The notes beneath the pieces are model-generated. The model was not told the DNA's origin and ran no database searches. It saw only the letters and a program-made list of their open reading frames with translations. Below, in pieces: positions 50,392-62,994 of a DNA stretch of 64,000 nucleotides (positions are counted from its first letter, which is position 1; every line of letters starts with the position of its first letter). The position numbers and the translations under genes are program-made. Source of the stretch: Dillenia suffruticosa (taxonomy: Eukaryota > Streptophyta > Magnoliopsida > Dilleniales > Dilleniaceae); contig JAVTVX010000020.1 of assembly GCA_033439265.1 (NCBI GenBank), positions 1,481,001-1,545,000 on the forward strand. Reading direction: 5' to 3'.

Positions 50392-51328
50392 CAATTGATT
50401 CAAAATTTTGCACCGTCTCCATCAATTGGCTATATGTTACCATTTTATAGCACATTGCATTTGGTGTTTTAAAGTGATGTTGGGGCAGTTTAATTACAAC
50501 TGAGTGGCAAGAAATACTACCAGATTTGGATAGTGGTCCTATTAGGACTGCTAGTCTTTCTATATGCCCCCAAATTTGTCAACAAAGGGCACAATATGCA
50601 GCATACCTCCAAATAAATCAGACATTCAACAGGCAGATTCTGCAGCCATGGACTAGATTTGCAGTCGTGGATTGGAAAAAGTTGAAAAGGGGTGAACTAG
50701 GCCTAACCAGAACAACCAAGTTAAACTTTCATTATTTTAAGTGCTTAATTTGATTTTCATTATCTTTGTTTTAATTTCTCTAAGTCATCGAAATTTTAGT
50801 AAATAAAAACCTATATATTTTGTAAAGTTGGCTGTGCTAGAATTGGCTGCGAAATCACCCCTTCCTCCTATTATGAACTTAGAACTCATTTCCAGACTTG
50901 CTCTCAAGGCTTAGCTTCTGATGACTTCAGAAACCAACACCATTCCTCTACTCTCAAGGCTTCGCTTCTGATGACTTCAGAAACCAACACCATTCCTCTA
51001 CCTTATTGGATTAAACGCTAACTAAGAAGAAATAAGGTAGCAATTAAAATGGCTTCTATAGAAACATCTGTGACAATTTGAAGTTATACAAAAATCAGCG
51101 TGACAAAGCAGATCAGCAACAGCCAACGCAACAATCTACCACTCCACAAGCTTGTATGATTTATAATTAACTAGCAATACCTTTGGTATTTTCTTTTTTA
51201 CCTATATGTAATACATAATGCCACCATATAAAAGTGTATATACATTAGAATGACGGGTGAGATACAGCAAAAAATTACATATGTAAATGAAACGAAATGC
51301 CATTTTCAATAGAAGGCTCTTATAATGT
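50392..51328. other. Intergenic DNA with a 50-bp tandem repeat
   Basis: Apart from the duplicated unit at 50901-51000 and the 3' UTR of the PSI1-like gene on the right, nothing is recognised. Confidence 0.5.
50901..51000. repeat. 50-bp tandem duplication, one mismatch
   Basis: Two adjacent units, 50901-50950 and 50951-51000, each beginning CTCTCAAGGCTT and ending CATTCCTCTA, differ at one base. Such identity implies a recent event. Confidence 0.95.
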
Positions 51329-51850
51329 TCAATCTAATCCATCTATAATGTCCAAGGGGTTTGTTTTTGGCTCCTCAAAATCTCGACTTCTTTTGAATTC
51401 TCTATTTGGAGAGCTCCCAGTGCTCCGACTTGATGCAGAAACTTTGTTTCCGTTCTTTTTAACAACAGCAAATTCCTGACTCTTGCTCAAACCAGGAGTC
51501 AACTTTCTAAGACACACCTCTTCCAACAAATTCCTATCCTCTTGGGATAAGAGGACCTTGAGTTTTGGGGTCTTACAATTCATAGATGGAAGTCGCTGCA
51601 TTTCAGCTTGAAAAAAGGGTCCCCTGCGAGTTGGAGACCGAAAGGCTAGAGGTTTGAGTCCATGATCCCTGTTCCTCACTACAGTGATCAAACGATGAAG
51701 CCATGTCACAAGCTGAAGGATGTAACCATCTGTCTCCTGCTTATTTGCATGATAAAGTGTTTGGAGACGGATCAAATTATTGTTTGTTGCTGTCTTGTTA
51801 AACTCATTACTGTTGAAGATGGAACAAACCCAGTCAAATACAGTATAATG

Positions 51851-51890
<40 letters not shown>

Positions 51891-54800
51891 AAGAGGAGTA
51901 TTACTGACCCAGTATTTGCCCACTCTCCAACCCATCCAAAACCTTGATGCATTCTATCCCACGTCAAGAAAGCAGAAAAGGGCATAAATTAGCACAAGAG
52001 CAAGACCAAAAGTCTAAATTTGAATTGATTTAGAGAGTCAGTTGAACAAACAATAACAACACTAGGTTAACATCTGCATGCATAAATGTGCTCAAACATT
52101 CAGAGTTCTGGAAGATTGGACATGTTATTAGAAGAAAGGATAGACTTACTTTGTTGTGTTGGTAGCCAGAGGAACAAGCCACTGGAGAGTTTTTTCCATT
52201 TCAGCCTTGATCTGAGGAATAGTTAACTAGTAGAAGCAAAATCTCATGGAAATTAAATCACAATGGCATATCTTCAAGCTCCTATATGCATATAAGATAT
52301 GAAAATATCGAAAAGAAAGGAAATCCCTCAGTACTAGGAAGGCATACCTCTTCCTTGGCATCAAGCATTTGCGGCCTAGAACGCAAAGCGGTCTTTACAC
52401 TGGTTGGCAAGCCTTGATATAAAGTGTCCCTTGTGTTAGGAGGAAGGGCTGTTGGTCTGGACGCCTGAAGTACATGCGTTTGACTCAAATATGATTAGCA
52501 GTTTCAACAAATTTAAATAACATTAGAAAGACTCAAGGGAAAAAGAATGGAAGAACATTGATTGCAGGTTCAAGACAAGACGGACTTACAATGCTATCTA
52601 TTTGATTGATAATGTTAGCATAGTGTAAAGCTAGACCAGCTACCCCTAGTCGTTGAGGATTGTCAGCAGACTCATTTCTAACAGCATTTACACCTGCAAC
52701 ATTGATGACGAATTCAGAAGTTCAGACCCATAAAGAGTTTTTAAGTAATCTCAAAACATCTGAAAGCAATAGTAATACATATTATTGATAAAGAATCTTA
52801 AGGGACCTCTCTTTCCTCTGTCTGTCCCTCCCTTAGCATGTAAAAGAATAACTAGTTTGGAAGCTTGTAGTTTCACAAGAGCATGCATGGTCAGACAAGT
52901 CTATAAAGGAGATGAATACACAAATGGCTTTACATAAATACATACTGGCAGGCAGAGGAAAGGATTGCAAGGAGTCCAAAGGACAATAGTAAAAAGATAA
53001 GCATACAGTCCATTAAATAAATCAGAGGAGCTCAATAACCAATTCTTCTGTTTGAAGTTGTGCTCATACCATTATATCCAAATGCTTCACAGATCTCCTG
53101 ATGTATGAAAGACGCAACATCTAAAAGCTTCTCCATTATCTGGAATAATAGCAAAAGGAGAAAAGAGAATGATTTTAGCAGATAGCAGCTAAAATTCTAC
53201 TGTATCATGAGAAGAGCAAGTTCGTGCCCTCAACTTGCAGCAGCTGGGGCAGGTATATGTATTACTACATGTTCTGTAAGCCAAGAATTAATAATCACAG
53301 AAATGAGCTAGTAAAACAAAAGCTCAGGGAAGAAATAGTTAAACTAATCTGATAAACAAATACCTCTTCTAAATTTCTAGACCATAGAGATTTCTTTTTC
53401 AAGCTCCTAACAAGCTTTCTTTGGTGCTTTAGCTCACCGTGTAACATCATCAGACCCTCCCCTACAACACCACATAAATTAAATGTAACTCAAAGTGCCG
53501 CAATGTTATCACAGAGAGAGAGCAGGAGCCCTGTGATGCATATATCAGAAATCACAGAGAAGAGGGTAATTGGTGTCTAACCTCTTCGAGGTAAATTTAA
53601 GGACTCAACTTCCTCAAGCTTCCGCCTGTAATCTTGTTCAAACCTATCCAAAGTATTGAACTCATGGTATAATTCCTGCAGGTGAAAAAGGTTCATTTCT
53701 TTTAAGTAGGAAGAAAATAAGAACTAAAACCAAAGCAATTGAGAATGCAATCACCCAGCTCTAATGTGAAGATTGGGGACGGTACCCAAAATCCAAATCA
53801 AGAACACTAGAGGATGTATAGAACATAAAAGTGATGCTGGAATACAATTTTTTCTAGCCTGACACAGTTTCTAGAAGTCTTTCCCCAACCAAGGAAAGCA
53901 GGGACGAGAGGACATAAAGAAAAACCTCATTTCATTCTCCACAGAAATTTGGCTAAACAAAAAAGAGTGATAAATTGACCTCACAAGTTAAAAGAAAAGG
54001 ATTTCCCAGGTGAGCTGAAATGACTTGTGTTCTTTGCAAACTATGTCTAACACACAGATGTCCTCACATTCCATACAACTTAAGAGTGAACTCACCGAAG
54101 TATGATGAGCTAAGGTAGTCAATTCTTGCATAATCAGTTCTGCTTCGTCTCTAGGTTGTTTGTTTGCCAGTGGGTCAGTGTCCAATCTGGAATATCATGA
54201 ACATTTGACAAATATGGGGGCACAGTTAGCAGACACTAACATACAAATTGGCCCTAATCCACAATGAAGTATGTACCTTACTTTGCAAAAAACCGCTCCA
54301 GGTTATGCCATTGTGGGTCCTTACATAGGCTGCCAAATCTAATTACTTCACGAGAGAAAACATCAAATTCCTCCCTACAACATGTAAAGATAAATTAGGG
54401 AAATAGAAACAAAAACTGTGATACTGCATTATGCACTTTGTAAAGAAAGAATCTTATTATTTTTTTCAAAAAAGGGGGTGAGAGTGACTCCTCAATATGA
54501 AGAAACCTTTTGTCAGAAGCAGCAATCTTGAGCAGCTCTGTCATATCAGTGGAAACCAACTGTTGTACTCCTTCAGAAGTCAGAATCTCTTTTTTCAAAA
54601 ACTGGATATTTTCTTCAGAAATAGATTGCAGCAAATTTGCACCTTTGACTACAGTGTTAGCCACTTCGAATGCCAATATTGATATTTTGTTCCCTCTTGA
54701 GGCAATCCCAGAGGCAAATCCACTACCAGCATTCAAATTTGACATACTGCTTCCAAGGGTATCCAAGACCTCTACTGCCCTCTCAAGGCCCACAATGCTT

Positions 54801-56132
54801 GCTCTGCCAATAAACGAGCCAACTTGGGGTGCCTACAAAAGATATGATCTTAGTAAGCAAATGCTCCTAGGAGCTCCGCCTAGACCAACACATTAGAACT
54901 GCAAACATGCATTCAAACCATTAAAAAAATGCCAAACTAATACTAAACTAGTGATAGAATCTACTGGAGGTGTCTAAATAGGTGAATGTGGGAGGCTAGC
55001 TAAATAAGTCGAGCACATGAACTTCCTTGCTTCATGGACATACGTTGGGGAATATTTGAAAATCTGCATCCATTGAAGAAAAGGGAGACATCCGTGCTTC
55101 TAACAGGATGACATATTGGGGAGATTATCCCTTACAATTTATTAACCTTAAAATATTTCCATTAGATTTTGCATGGTGTTTCACTCCCGCAATGATGAAA
55201 CTGAAACTTTGATTTTAGATAAAGCAGAATCAACAGTATGCTAACTAACACTCCAGCAGAATTAGGCAATTATTATAGCTGGCAGGGGCATGGCGGCCAT
55301 TCACTCCTCCGATCAGAGCCAAGTAGCTCATTCCCACTTGAAATCATTTCGCATTGCCAAAATTCACTCATCTCATAAAGACATCGATGCCATCAATAAG
55401 TTCAAGCCACCAGTTTGCAGATGCAGTACAAAATTGACCTTCATTCGTTGAAACACTCTTGCAAAACCATTACTCACATCAACGAGGCCAAAATGCAAAT
55501 CAAATTTTTTATCAATCATATTAAAACACTTCAATTACACCTTTTACAAGGCCTGGCAGAAGTCCAAACAATCAGATAATACTGTCCGGCGATTTTTGCT
55601 ATCCCACATTCTTACAATTCAAATTTTATAAGACTAAACTTACAACTTCAGCCATTATTCTGTAATGTTCCATGTAGTAAACCTTATGCTTTTCTTTGAC
55701 TGTATTACTCGTCCTGTGAAAACCAGAATCAAATATTGCCTTCTCTTCTTAAAAGTAATATTAACTAGTTGCACAAACACGAATCCCAGGATTCAAACCA
55801 CAGTTCTTCCAATTATTTCTGTGTAAACAACACTATGCACAAAATCAAGTCTTTTAAATTTCAATCTATAAATAGAAAGGTCCAGGGTAGAACATGAGCA
55901 ATACCTTGGTAATCTGAGTCCTCGCAGGCGTTGACGGCTTCAATTCTCGCGAAATCGACAACCCCAGCTCACCAGAATCATACCTCTGTGGAGTCTTCTC
56001 GTACAAATCAACACCTGAATACGTATAATTATTTTCTTCCACATCTTTCTTGTTGAAACTCTTCTTCGTCTTCAACCTCCCCGAATACTTGGTGTCTCTC
56101 TTCACTGTTCCTCCTGAACAAACCGCTCCCAT
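51329..56132 (-). CDS. PSK SIMULATOR 1-like protein (DUF3475 and DUF668)
   Basis: Plant-specific family; Arabidopsis PSI1-3 promote cell growth and act with phytosulfokine signalling. Twelve minus-strand exons by splice phase: 55905-56132, 54507-54832, 54282-54374, 54096-54186, 53582-53675, 53364-53461, 53070-53139, 52590-52693, 52348-52464, 52150-52211, 51909-51953, 51329-51809, total 602 residues, a little shorter than Arabidopsis PSI1. The N-terminus MGAVCSGG is a myristoylation and palmitoylation-type signal, implying membrane association. DUF3475 lies at about residues 110-170 (ISILAFEVANTVVKGANLLQ), a coiled region around LYHEF...LEEVESLNLPR follows, and DUF668 spans about 345-430 (GLALHYANIINQIDSI to HQGFGWVGEWAN). 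The tail has LSKSQEF and a terminal DIIDGLD as in PSI1. Intron 11 carries a long (CT)n tract in the sense strand. Confidence 0.95.
51855..51889. repeat. (GA)n microsatellite in intron 11 of the PSI1-like gene
   Basis: About 17 GA units on the plus strand, so (CT)n in the transcript, starting about 45 bp before the acceptor of the last exon. Confidence 0.9.
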
Positions 56133-56433
56133 TTTTTCTCTCTACCAACTAATAAAACCAAATCATACCCTGCCTTTTAGATGAGGCGTTGCGGGGAGAG
56201 AAAAACTAAGATTGCGGAATTTTGATTCGAAAGATGAGAATTTTTGGCAGGAATTAAATGATGAGAATTTAGGGGTTGTGGAATTGGGCAAAAGAGAGAG
56301 AAAACGCGTGATGTTGATTAATAAGAAAGAGAGAACTTGTGTAGGCGTATGTGCTGAATTTTGAGGCCTCTGTTTTGGCCTAATAAAGAAGCACCTCAAA
56401 CGATGACTTCACTGCTACTGAATCAACTGATTT

Positions 56434-56474
<41 letters not shown>

Positions 56475-58990
56475 TTTGGGTGAGGTATGAATGCGAGAGG
56501 CAATTGCAGTCCCGCCGTGTGAGTTCGGCTTCTTACGTCACTGTCTATCCTTTTTCCCAATTCTGCCCCCCACGTTGCTTTCCGCGATTTTGGTTGAGCT
56601 ACTTCCGTTGAAATGGCCCGTGTGACGACCCATGTTTTGTTTTCTCTTCTGCCCTTAGAAATTGATAATTTCAACTAATTGAAAAGTACTTTCATTACCT
56701 TGGTCTTGTACGCAGATTCTGTAAGCAGTCTTCTTGGTGGGATTGTAAATGTGAATCACATTTTAGTTAGAAAATTCCATGAAAAATTATTATGTATTTC
56801 ATTTATCACAGACGATCATTCTAAAATTTTAATGAAAATTTATATATATGATTTGAAAAATTATAATTTAAAATCCATTTTATCTCTTAAAGATTTATGA
56901 TTTTTACATATGAAAATATAATTTTAAATTCAAATTATAGAGTTGGAAATATATAGAAGATATTAAGATTAAATCAGTATTAAATAATTAAATTGAAGTA
57001 ATTTTTAATGGTTAATTCTCTTTAATTTGATTGACTTTAAAAGTAAACTATTCACTCTCATAATCTCTCAGTAATTACTTAGACGCGTGGCACCTATTTG
57101 TTGATAGTTTATTGCTAATCGTAGAAGGAAAATTTTGACTTTGGAAAGATTACCGATCGGCGTGGCCGCGGCTCAAAAATTTCGGAAGGGCAAAGGCAAA
57201 CACAAAAGGATAAATGAAAAGGACACTTTCGTGATTTCACACTTACGTATTGACGTCAGTTCAGACTTATCAGAGTCTTGGACTCTGCAGAGCCGCTACA
57301 GCTTTTGTAAGAGTTGAATACACGAAAAGCAAATAATATATTTATTTTTTTATTATTATTAAAAAAAAAAGTCTACGTTGCTCATCAGAAGGTCGACGCC
57401 GTAAGGCCCTTTCTTGTCCCTGTGGATCTACAGCATTCGTCTAAATAGACCTTGTCAACTTACCTGTGCGAAGGAAATAAGTGTTTTTTTTTTCTTTTAT
57501 TAAAAGGGTGGGATTAATCTGAGCCTTATTTTTTAATTTTTTTTTTATAAAATATTATTTAATTTTTAAAAGATCATAGCTTATTTTTTGTCTTTTACAT
57601 GTCGTACTTCGCCTTGGATTAAGACTTGTAATTCTTAATGGAATTAATAATTAGTCATTATAATTTCTAAAAATTATAAATTATATGTTAGATTGCAACA
57701 AGTAGCCAAGCCTCTATTACTTATTTTGATGATTCTCTTCATATTTATCTCTTAAATGATCGATTTTAAAATATTAAATTTAAGATTTAATTTATTATTA
57801 TTATTGTTATCGTGATTCACACATACAATGGGAAAGGAGTTTCCAGAATTCATTCGAACCAGATTCTTTTACGCCTTTGGTTTCGGGTTGACTAAGTAAT
57901 TTTAATGCTTTTGACTCGGTCGGTCGAGACGGCATATTAGATAGCGCTTTCGCAACCTCGTGACCATTCAAAGTTTGTTGCTATATTTTGCACTTTGTTT
58001 TCTTGTCCACCCTACTTCTGGTCCTACATATGACTTTTTTGCGGATTTTTTTGTTCTTTCGATCTTGCCAGTGATGGTTCGACTGGGAGATTTTGACCAA
58101 TGTGGTTGAGAAAATTCCTAGAATCCCATCACTCACGGAATGATTATTCAAAGGGAATAAATTATATAATTATTTGAAATGATAAGGTAATTGTTAATAT
58201 CATTCCACATAAATAAGAGTAGAATTAAAATTTTATATTAAATATAATATTAATTTAGATTCGTAATTTCAATCGGATGATATTATGATTAGTAATAAGA
58301 TAAATAATATTTGTGTTATAACTTTTACAAATATATTTATATTTAATTATATAAATAAAAATTTTAGGTTGAAATTTCAAGAGATAGCAGTGCCCACCGC
58401 TCCTTTTGGCTCCGTGTGAGCAAGGAAAAACTTTGATTAATAATATTAATTTTTTTTGTTATATCGAAATTTAAATCCGAATCATTTGGTTGGGAAAGAT
58501 GATCGTGACTATTAAATTGTCCATTGAGAGCTTTGATTAATAATATTAATCTTGAAATTTGATATTGCAAAATTTGGTTACATCAGTAAGTTTTTTATCT
58601 TAATCCTACTATTTTGATCATCATGTTACCACCGGATAAGACGTGTTGAAGGTAATGTATCAAGCAAGACCTATACACAATTGTCTAGTTATATTAAGAA
58701 TTTGCACTTTGATGTGACTATGAAGGAGGGATTTAGGAGGCAGTTGGGCTTTAGTCCCGAGTCCTAAGATAGGCTGTGTAGTGTGGTCTGGGCATTTCCA
58801 ATAATAAGGCCGAAAGATCGTCTTAGTGTCATATTTTAATACCAAATTTGATTATTCAAGTCTTGTCGAATGATTAAAAAATGAAAAATGAAAAAATTGG
58901 CCCAGTCTTAACGTTTTTTACTTTGAGCATCACCTTAGCTACAGCCCATGCCGGCATGGCTTCTTCCTCTTCTTATTATTCCTTTCTGCC

Positions 58991-58992
<2 letters not shown>
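56133..58992. other. Upstream region of the PSI1-like gene and intergenic DNA
   Basis: The left part is the leader and promoter of the minus-strand gene, with a (CT)n tract at about 56442-56465. The rest is AT-rich. No further gene is supported. Confidence 0.45.

Positions 58993-59055
<63 letters not shown>
58993..59055. repeat. Long (CT)n microsatellite
   Basis: About 31 CT units, the longest such tract in the window. The open frames reported through it on both strands are artefacts of the repeat. Confidence 0.95.
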
Positions 59056-59058
<3 letters not shown>

Positions 59059-59660
59059 ATTCCGATAGGAGGTGGTTGATTGGTGCTAAACTCTGTAAGA
59101 CAGACTGTTTCAGAGCTCAGACTTTTCATTACGGGTACATTGTAGTTTCAATGTTCATTGTTTCTAATTTCATTTGGCTTTCCTATTAAAGAGATAATTC
59201 TACTGCATATTTCTTTAGCACTAAATATGTTCAACTGGCTGTGTATTTGTTGCAGCGGCCAATAGGCGTAGCACAGAGTCTCCACTCTGTTATTTTATGG
59301 ACTGGATTTTGTGCTTCTCTGGGCTAATGCTATCCGAAAGGTATCTACTTGCTACCTCACCAATTACTTCAATTTAGGAAAAGGCTTTCACAAGAATGAA
59401 CCCTTCAGCTGCTGCACAAATTGCTGCAATTTGTCTATCCTGTAGAACCAGTCCTCAAGAAATAGGAATAATGATCATGTGATGGATCTCACTCCTTGAG
59501 CTAGTAAGCTGATCGACACCTTACACCTTAACAGGTACTTGGGTGGCTTGACTTGGTCTTTTTAAGCAGTATCATTTCCTCACTTAGGCTTCAACATGGC
59601 TGGAAAGTTTGCTTATGCAGTGGGCCAACAGGGTACAGTTGGATTCTTGATCAACACTGC
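59056..59660. other. Unassigned sequence
   Basis: Gene-like composition with possible splice-like sites (for example TTGTTGCAG near 59253), but no continuous coding frame or known family. It may be a non-coding transcript or a decayed gene. Confidence 0.3.
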
Positions 59661-61275
59661 TTTTTTTTTGGTACTGGGAAAAGAGAAGCACACACAACTG
59701 AGCCAGCCTAACCACTAGAGGAGGAAACCTCCCTAATCCTTTCCATGCCCAGACGGTCCTCCCAAAAGAAACGGCTCAGAGGCAAGGGAAGCTCCTTCAG
59801 CTCCATGAAACCTTCGACGTTCAGCTGAGCTAACTGAGCCAAGTAGTCAGCACAGACATTAGCTTCCCTAAGCACATGAGAGACAGTTTCAACGCACAAA
59901 TCCTTCAGCAGCTCAACATACTCTTGAAGGATATAAAAAAGAGGATGGTTGGGGTCCAAATCGTTGGTGAGGAGGCTCACTAAGACAGAATAGTCAGACT
60001 CCACCTCTAAATGACTAATGCCCATTCTTTTCGCCATGTGGAGACCTTCCCTGAGACCCCAGAGCTCCATTGAAAGCACCCCGATCCTACCGATATTCAC
60101 CATAAAACCAGCAACCCATTTTCCTTCATGGCTTCTGAAAATTCCTTCTGCAGAAGCCTTCCCAGAGGTTTGAGACACAGCATCGTCGGTGTTAAGCTTG
60201 ACAGAACCCTCTTTAGGACAACGCCACTTAATCCTCCTCCTCTCAAATTTCGGGATAGTATTAGGAACATTGCAAAACCAAGGGATGTCCCTCGACATGT
60301 TGATAACCAGATGGGCCAAAACCTGTGGGGACATACTTCTCTTTTGAAAAACTTCAGCACATCTACCCTTTCAAATCCACCACACAGTGTGGATGAACAA
60401 GGAATTTAGAGTAGAATGGTCCCTAGCCTCTTCTCGGTTAGCTCCTACATAAAGCCATTTATACAAGTTGCTACTCCAGAAATCTGCATTATCCTGCAAA
60501 TTTGGGAAAACTACCTTCCAAGTCTCTCTCGCCCTGCTGCGGTCTCTTAACACATGCAGAATCAACTCATCCTCCTTATCACATAGAGGGCAAGTAGCTT
60601 TGTCACAGAACTTGCGTTTGAACCTCTTCGCATTCGTCATAAGCTTTTCATGCCTAGCCAACCAAAGGAACATCTTTGTTCTTTCAGCACAACTAGCCTC
60701 CCAAATCCACTTCCAACCATTCTTCTTTTGACCGATCTGACTAGAGCTCCGCACTGCGGTCCTTATCTTATAAGCAGAAGAGATCGGAAAGGATCCATCA
60801 CTGGTTCCTCTCCACACAAATGAGTCTTCCACCCCAGGCCTTCTTGGTATCATAATGGCTTTGATTTCTTCCACTTTGTCTTTGGTAAGCAAGAGATTGA
60901 GCTCTTTCTCCCGCCATATGCCCTCAGCTGAGATGAAGTTGCTTACTCTTTGATTCCTAACATTCGCTTGGCTTCGGCTCTGACTGCAATCAACCAAAGG
61001 CTTTGGATCTACCCAAAGGTGCCTCCAGAAGTCAATATTACGACCATCACCTAATCTCCATCTCATACCTTTATTGATACAATTCCTTGTCCGCAAAATC
61101 CCTCTCCAGAGATTGGAGCCACCCGTCCGACCAGGATACTCCATAAGCTCTTTTCCATTTAGATACTTATTCCTCATTACTGCGCACCATAAAGCCCTCT
61201 CCTTTCATGATCTTCCAACCAAACTTGACAAGCATAGCGATGTTATTGTCCCTCGTCATTCGCAGGCCCAAACCT
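59661..61275 (-). mobile_element. 5'-truncated LINE (L1-type) copy with zf-RVT and RNase H regions
   Basis: Minus-strand 3' portion of a plant LINE polyprotein. From the 5' side it holds the post-RT region (MLVKFGWKIMKG near 61230, then MRNKYLNG and WRLGDGRNIDFWRHLW), the zf-RVT motif (CPLCDKEDELILHVL), and the RNase H domain at 59708-60334 with KLNTDDAV, LSMELWG and LEVESDYSVL. The frame stops at 60371 and resumes in another frame, and there is a further shift near 61190. The A tail is the plus-strand T run at 59661-59669. The reverse transcriptase core is missing through 5' truncation, so it is a dead copy. It shares its 3' end with the copy at 44127-44808. Confidence 0.88.
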
Positions 61276-62400
61276 CATTACACTGTTGGAAGTTTTATCC
61301 GAGATGGATTGATTAACAAAGAACAAATTTTGTTTTTACCAAACTCTTTTGTATTAAGTGATTTGTCACTTTATTTTCTTAATCAAAGATCTCGAATTCG
61401 AGATCTAAGAATGACGAAAAAGAATTTAAAAAAATTAATCCTTAAAATAGCTTTCACAATACTCGAATTGAATTAATCCAACAAAATCCAGATACTAAAG
61501 TGAAAACAGAAAAAAAAAAAAAAAAAATTGTTTCTACCATGTGGTCCTAATATCTGACGTAATTTATTTTGATGGTGCCGCTCCTACCATCGGCTTGTTA
61601 CTTGGGCACCGTTAGTTGGGGCAAGATGCCTACCATCTCCTTTATTTCTCCAATTCATACAAGGGACTCCCTAAATATTTTATTCCATGGTTTTAAACTC
61701 AGATATGAACAAAATTATAGTTGTCAATAATGTTTAATATTATTGGTATATCTCAAAAATATCGACCAAATATTAAATAATATGTATCAGTCAAATTCAT
61801 AATACTTTTATTTGCATTGAATAATTTAGAATTTATTTATTGTGAAATATTTAAGTTAAAATTGTTTGTTTTTATTTTTAATTTTTTGTGCTAAAATATA
61901 TGTATACATATTTTTTTAATACTATATATACGATTCAATGATGCTTGTTTCATAAGAATATTTCGTACCAATAACGAACGTTGGTACTGAATTCCAATGG
62001 AAAGGATTGAAAATTACATGATACTAAAAAGATCTTACGACCTTAAAAACAAAATTTAATCATGTCCTATAAAATTCCGGCAAGGGTCGAAGAAGGCCCA
62101 CGTCTCCAGGCGGGGCTGCGGCCGGCACAGAGGTTGCTTTTCGACAACAGCCCTAGAAGATTTCACTTCAATTTTTTTTTCTCCTTAGTCATCACACCAT
62201 GTCAAACCTCCCCCCAAAGCCCGAGACCTTTAAGAATGAGGCCATAGGGGAGGATTGGCATAGTGTGAGGAAGGGAAAAGAGAGATTCACCATGAAGCAC
62301 AAAATGAACTAACATTGTCCCCAAAGGAATCATATTACCAATATTTTGTATAATTCTTTGAAACAAAAATACCAATTAGAAAATCACTAAATATAATTTA
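61276..62400. other. Intergenic AT-rich DNA
   Basis: No gene seen. A block at about 61795-61985 resembles 30560-30740. A GC-richer stretch at about 62085-62150 has no open frame of note. The 3' part of the minus-strand snoRNA precursor may extend into the right end. Confidence 0.45.
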
Positions 62401-62489
62401 GGCACTCAGAATGAAAAGGACTAAAATTTACATGATTTTCAAAGACCTTTCGACCTCAAGAACACTGAAATACGTATCCTCATCGTGCC
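62401..62489 (-). ncRNA. Box C/D snoRNA candidate C
   Basis: Minus strand. The ends GGCAC and GTGCC form a perfect closing stem. A C-like box ACGATGA (62480-62486) and a D box CTGA (62406-62409) lie just inside. The bases before the D box are complementary to AUGAAAAGGACU, a stretch I remember from the 5' part of plant 25S rRNA (GGGAAAGAUGAAAAGGACUUUG); 12 bases pair. By the fifth-base rule the target would be the first A after AUG. Third in a row with candidates A and B. Confidence 0.68.
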
Positions 62490-62609
62490 ACAATTCGAAT
62501 AAAAGGAAAAAAAAAAGGTCTAATCAATCAAGGAATTTCAAGTTTTAGATTGGAAAAAAAGACAAAATTTAGAAAAAGGAGAAACAAAAGGATTAATAAC
62601 CAAACAGGG

Positions 62610-62699
62610 AAGCAAGCATTCAGAATGAGTAGGAGGTTTGGTATTTCAATCACATAAGGAAAATCAGACAATCAAAATTCATCATCATTATGCTTGCTT
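62610..62699 (-). ncRNA. Box C/D snoRNA candidate B
   Basis: Minus strand. The ends AAGCAAGCAT and ATGCTTGCTT form a perfect 10-bp closing stem. A consensus C box ATGATGA (62682-62688), a D' box CTGA (62664-62667) and a D box CTGA (62620-62623) are present. Before the D box lies CCTCCTACTC, complementary to GAGUAGGAGG, a word I remember from eukaryotic large-subunit rRNA. By the fifth-base rule the modified base would be the A of GAGUAGG. The long perfect stem plus exact boxes make this the strongest of the three structurally. Confidence 0.75.
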
Positions 62700-62785
62700 T
62701 GTTTAACCCATCAATGAACTGAAAAATCAATCAAAATTTATCAAGAGAGAGAGAGAGAGAGAGAGAGAATCAAAACCAAAAACCC

Positions 62786-62886
62786 GGAAACCATCAGAAC
62801 ATTGGATACAGTGCATCAGTAAACACTAATGTGTCTCTCAGACGACCGTCGTGAGAAATTGAATCCACATCTCCTCATCTGGTTCC
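62786..62886 (-). ncRNA. Box C/D snoRNA candidate A
   Basis: Minus strand. The ends GGAACCA and TGGTTTCC pair with one bulge. A weak C box CAGATGA (62875-62881), D' box CTGA (62838-62841), C'-like CTGATGC (62813-62819) and D box CTGA (62794-62797) occur in canonical order. The 13 bases at 62844-62856 read, on the rRNA-like strand, GACCGTCGTGAGA, identical to a universally conserved stretch of 25S rRNA (UUUAGACCGUCGUGAGACAGG), so the snoRNA carries the antisense two bases before D'. The fifth-base rule points to the first C of GACCG. The C box departs from consensus at two positions. Confidence 0.72.
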
Positions 62887-62894
62887 TCTTTCTA

Positions 62895-62934
<40 letters not shown>

Positions 62935-62943
62935 GGCGGAGAC

Positions 62944-62951
62944 TAGGGTTT
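62944..62951 (-). promoter_or_regulatory. Telo-box of the snoRNA unit
   Basis: AAACCCTA on the minus strand, downstream of the TATA box. Telo-boxes are typical of plant ribosomal-protein and snoRNA promoters, which fits the three snoRNA candidates that follow. Confidence 0.65.
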
Positions 62952-62994
62952 TTCGGAAGGTGTTTTGATTTGAAAAGATGAGGGTAGACGAGAG

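Noticed and set aside
58881-59189. Plus-strand frame with a long Ser-Leu repeat
   Set aside because: The repeat is the translation of (CT)n, and the flanks do not resemble a known protein.
62191-62197. A fourth possible C box (GTGATGA) on the minus strand
   Set aside because: No D box or closing stem follows within about 100 bp.
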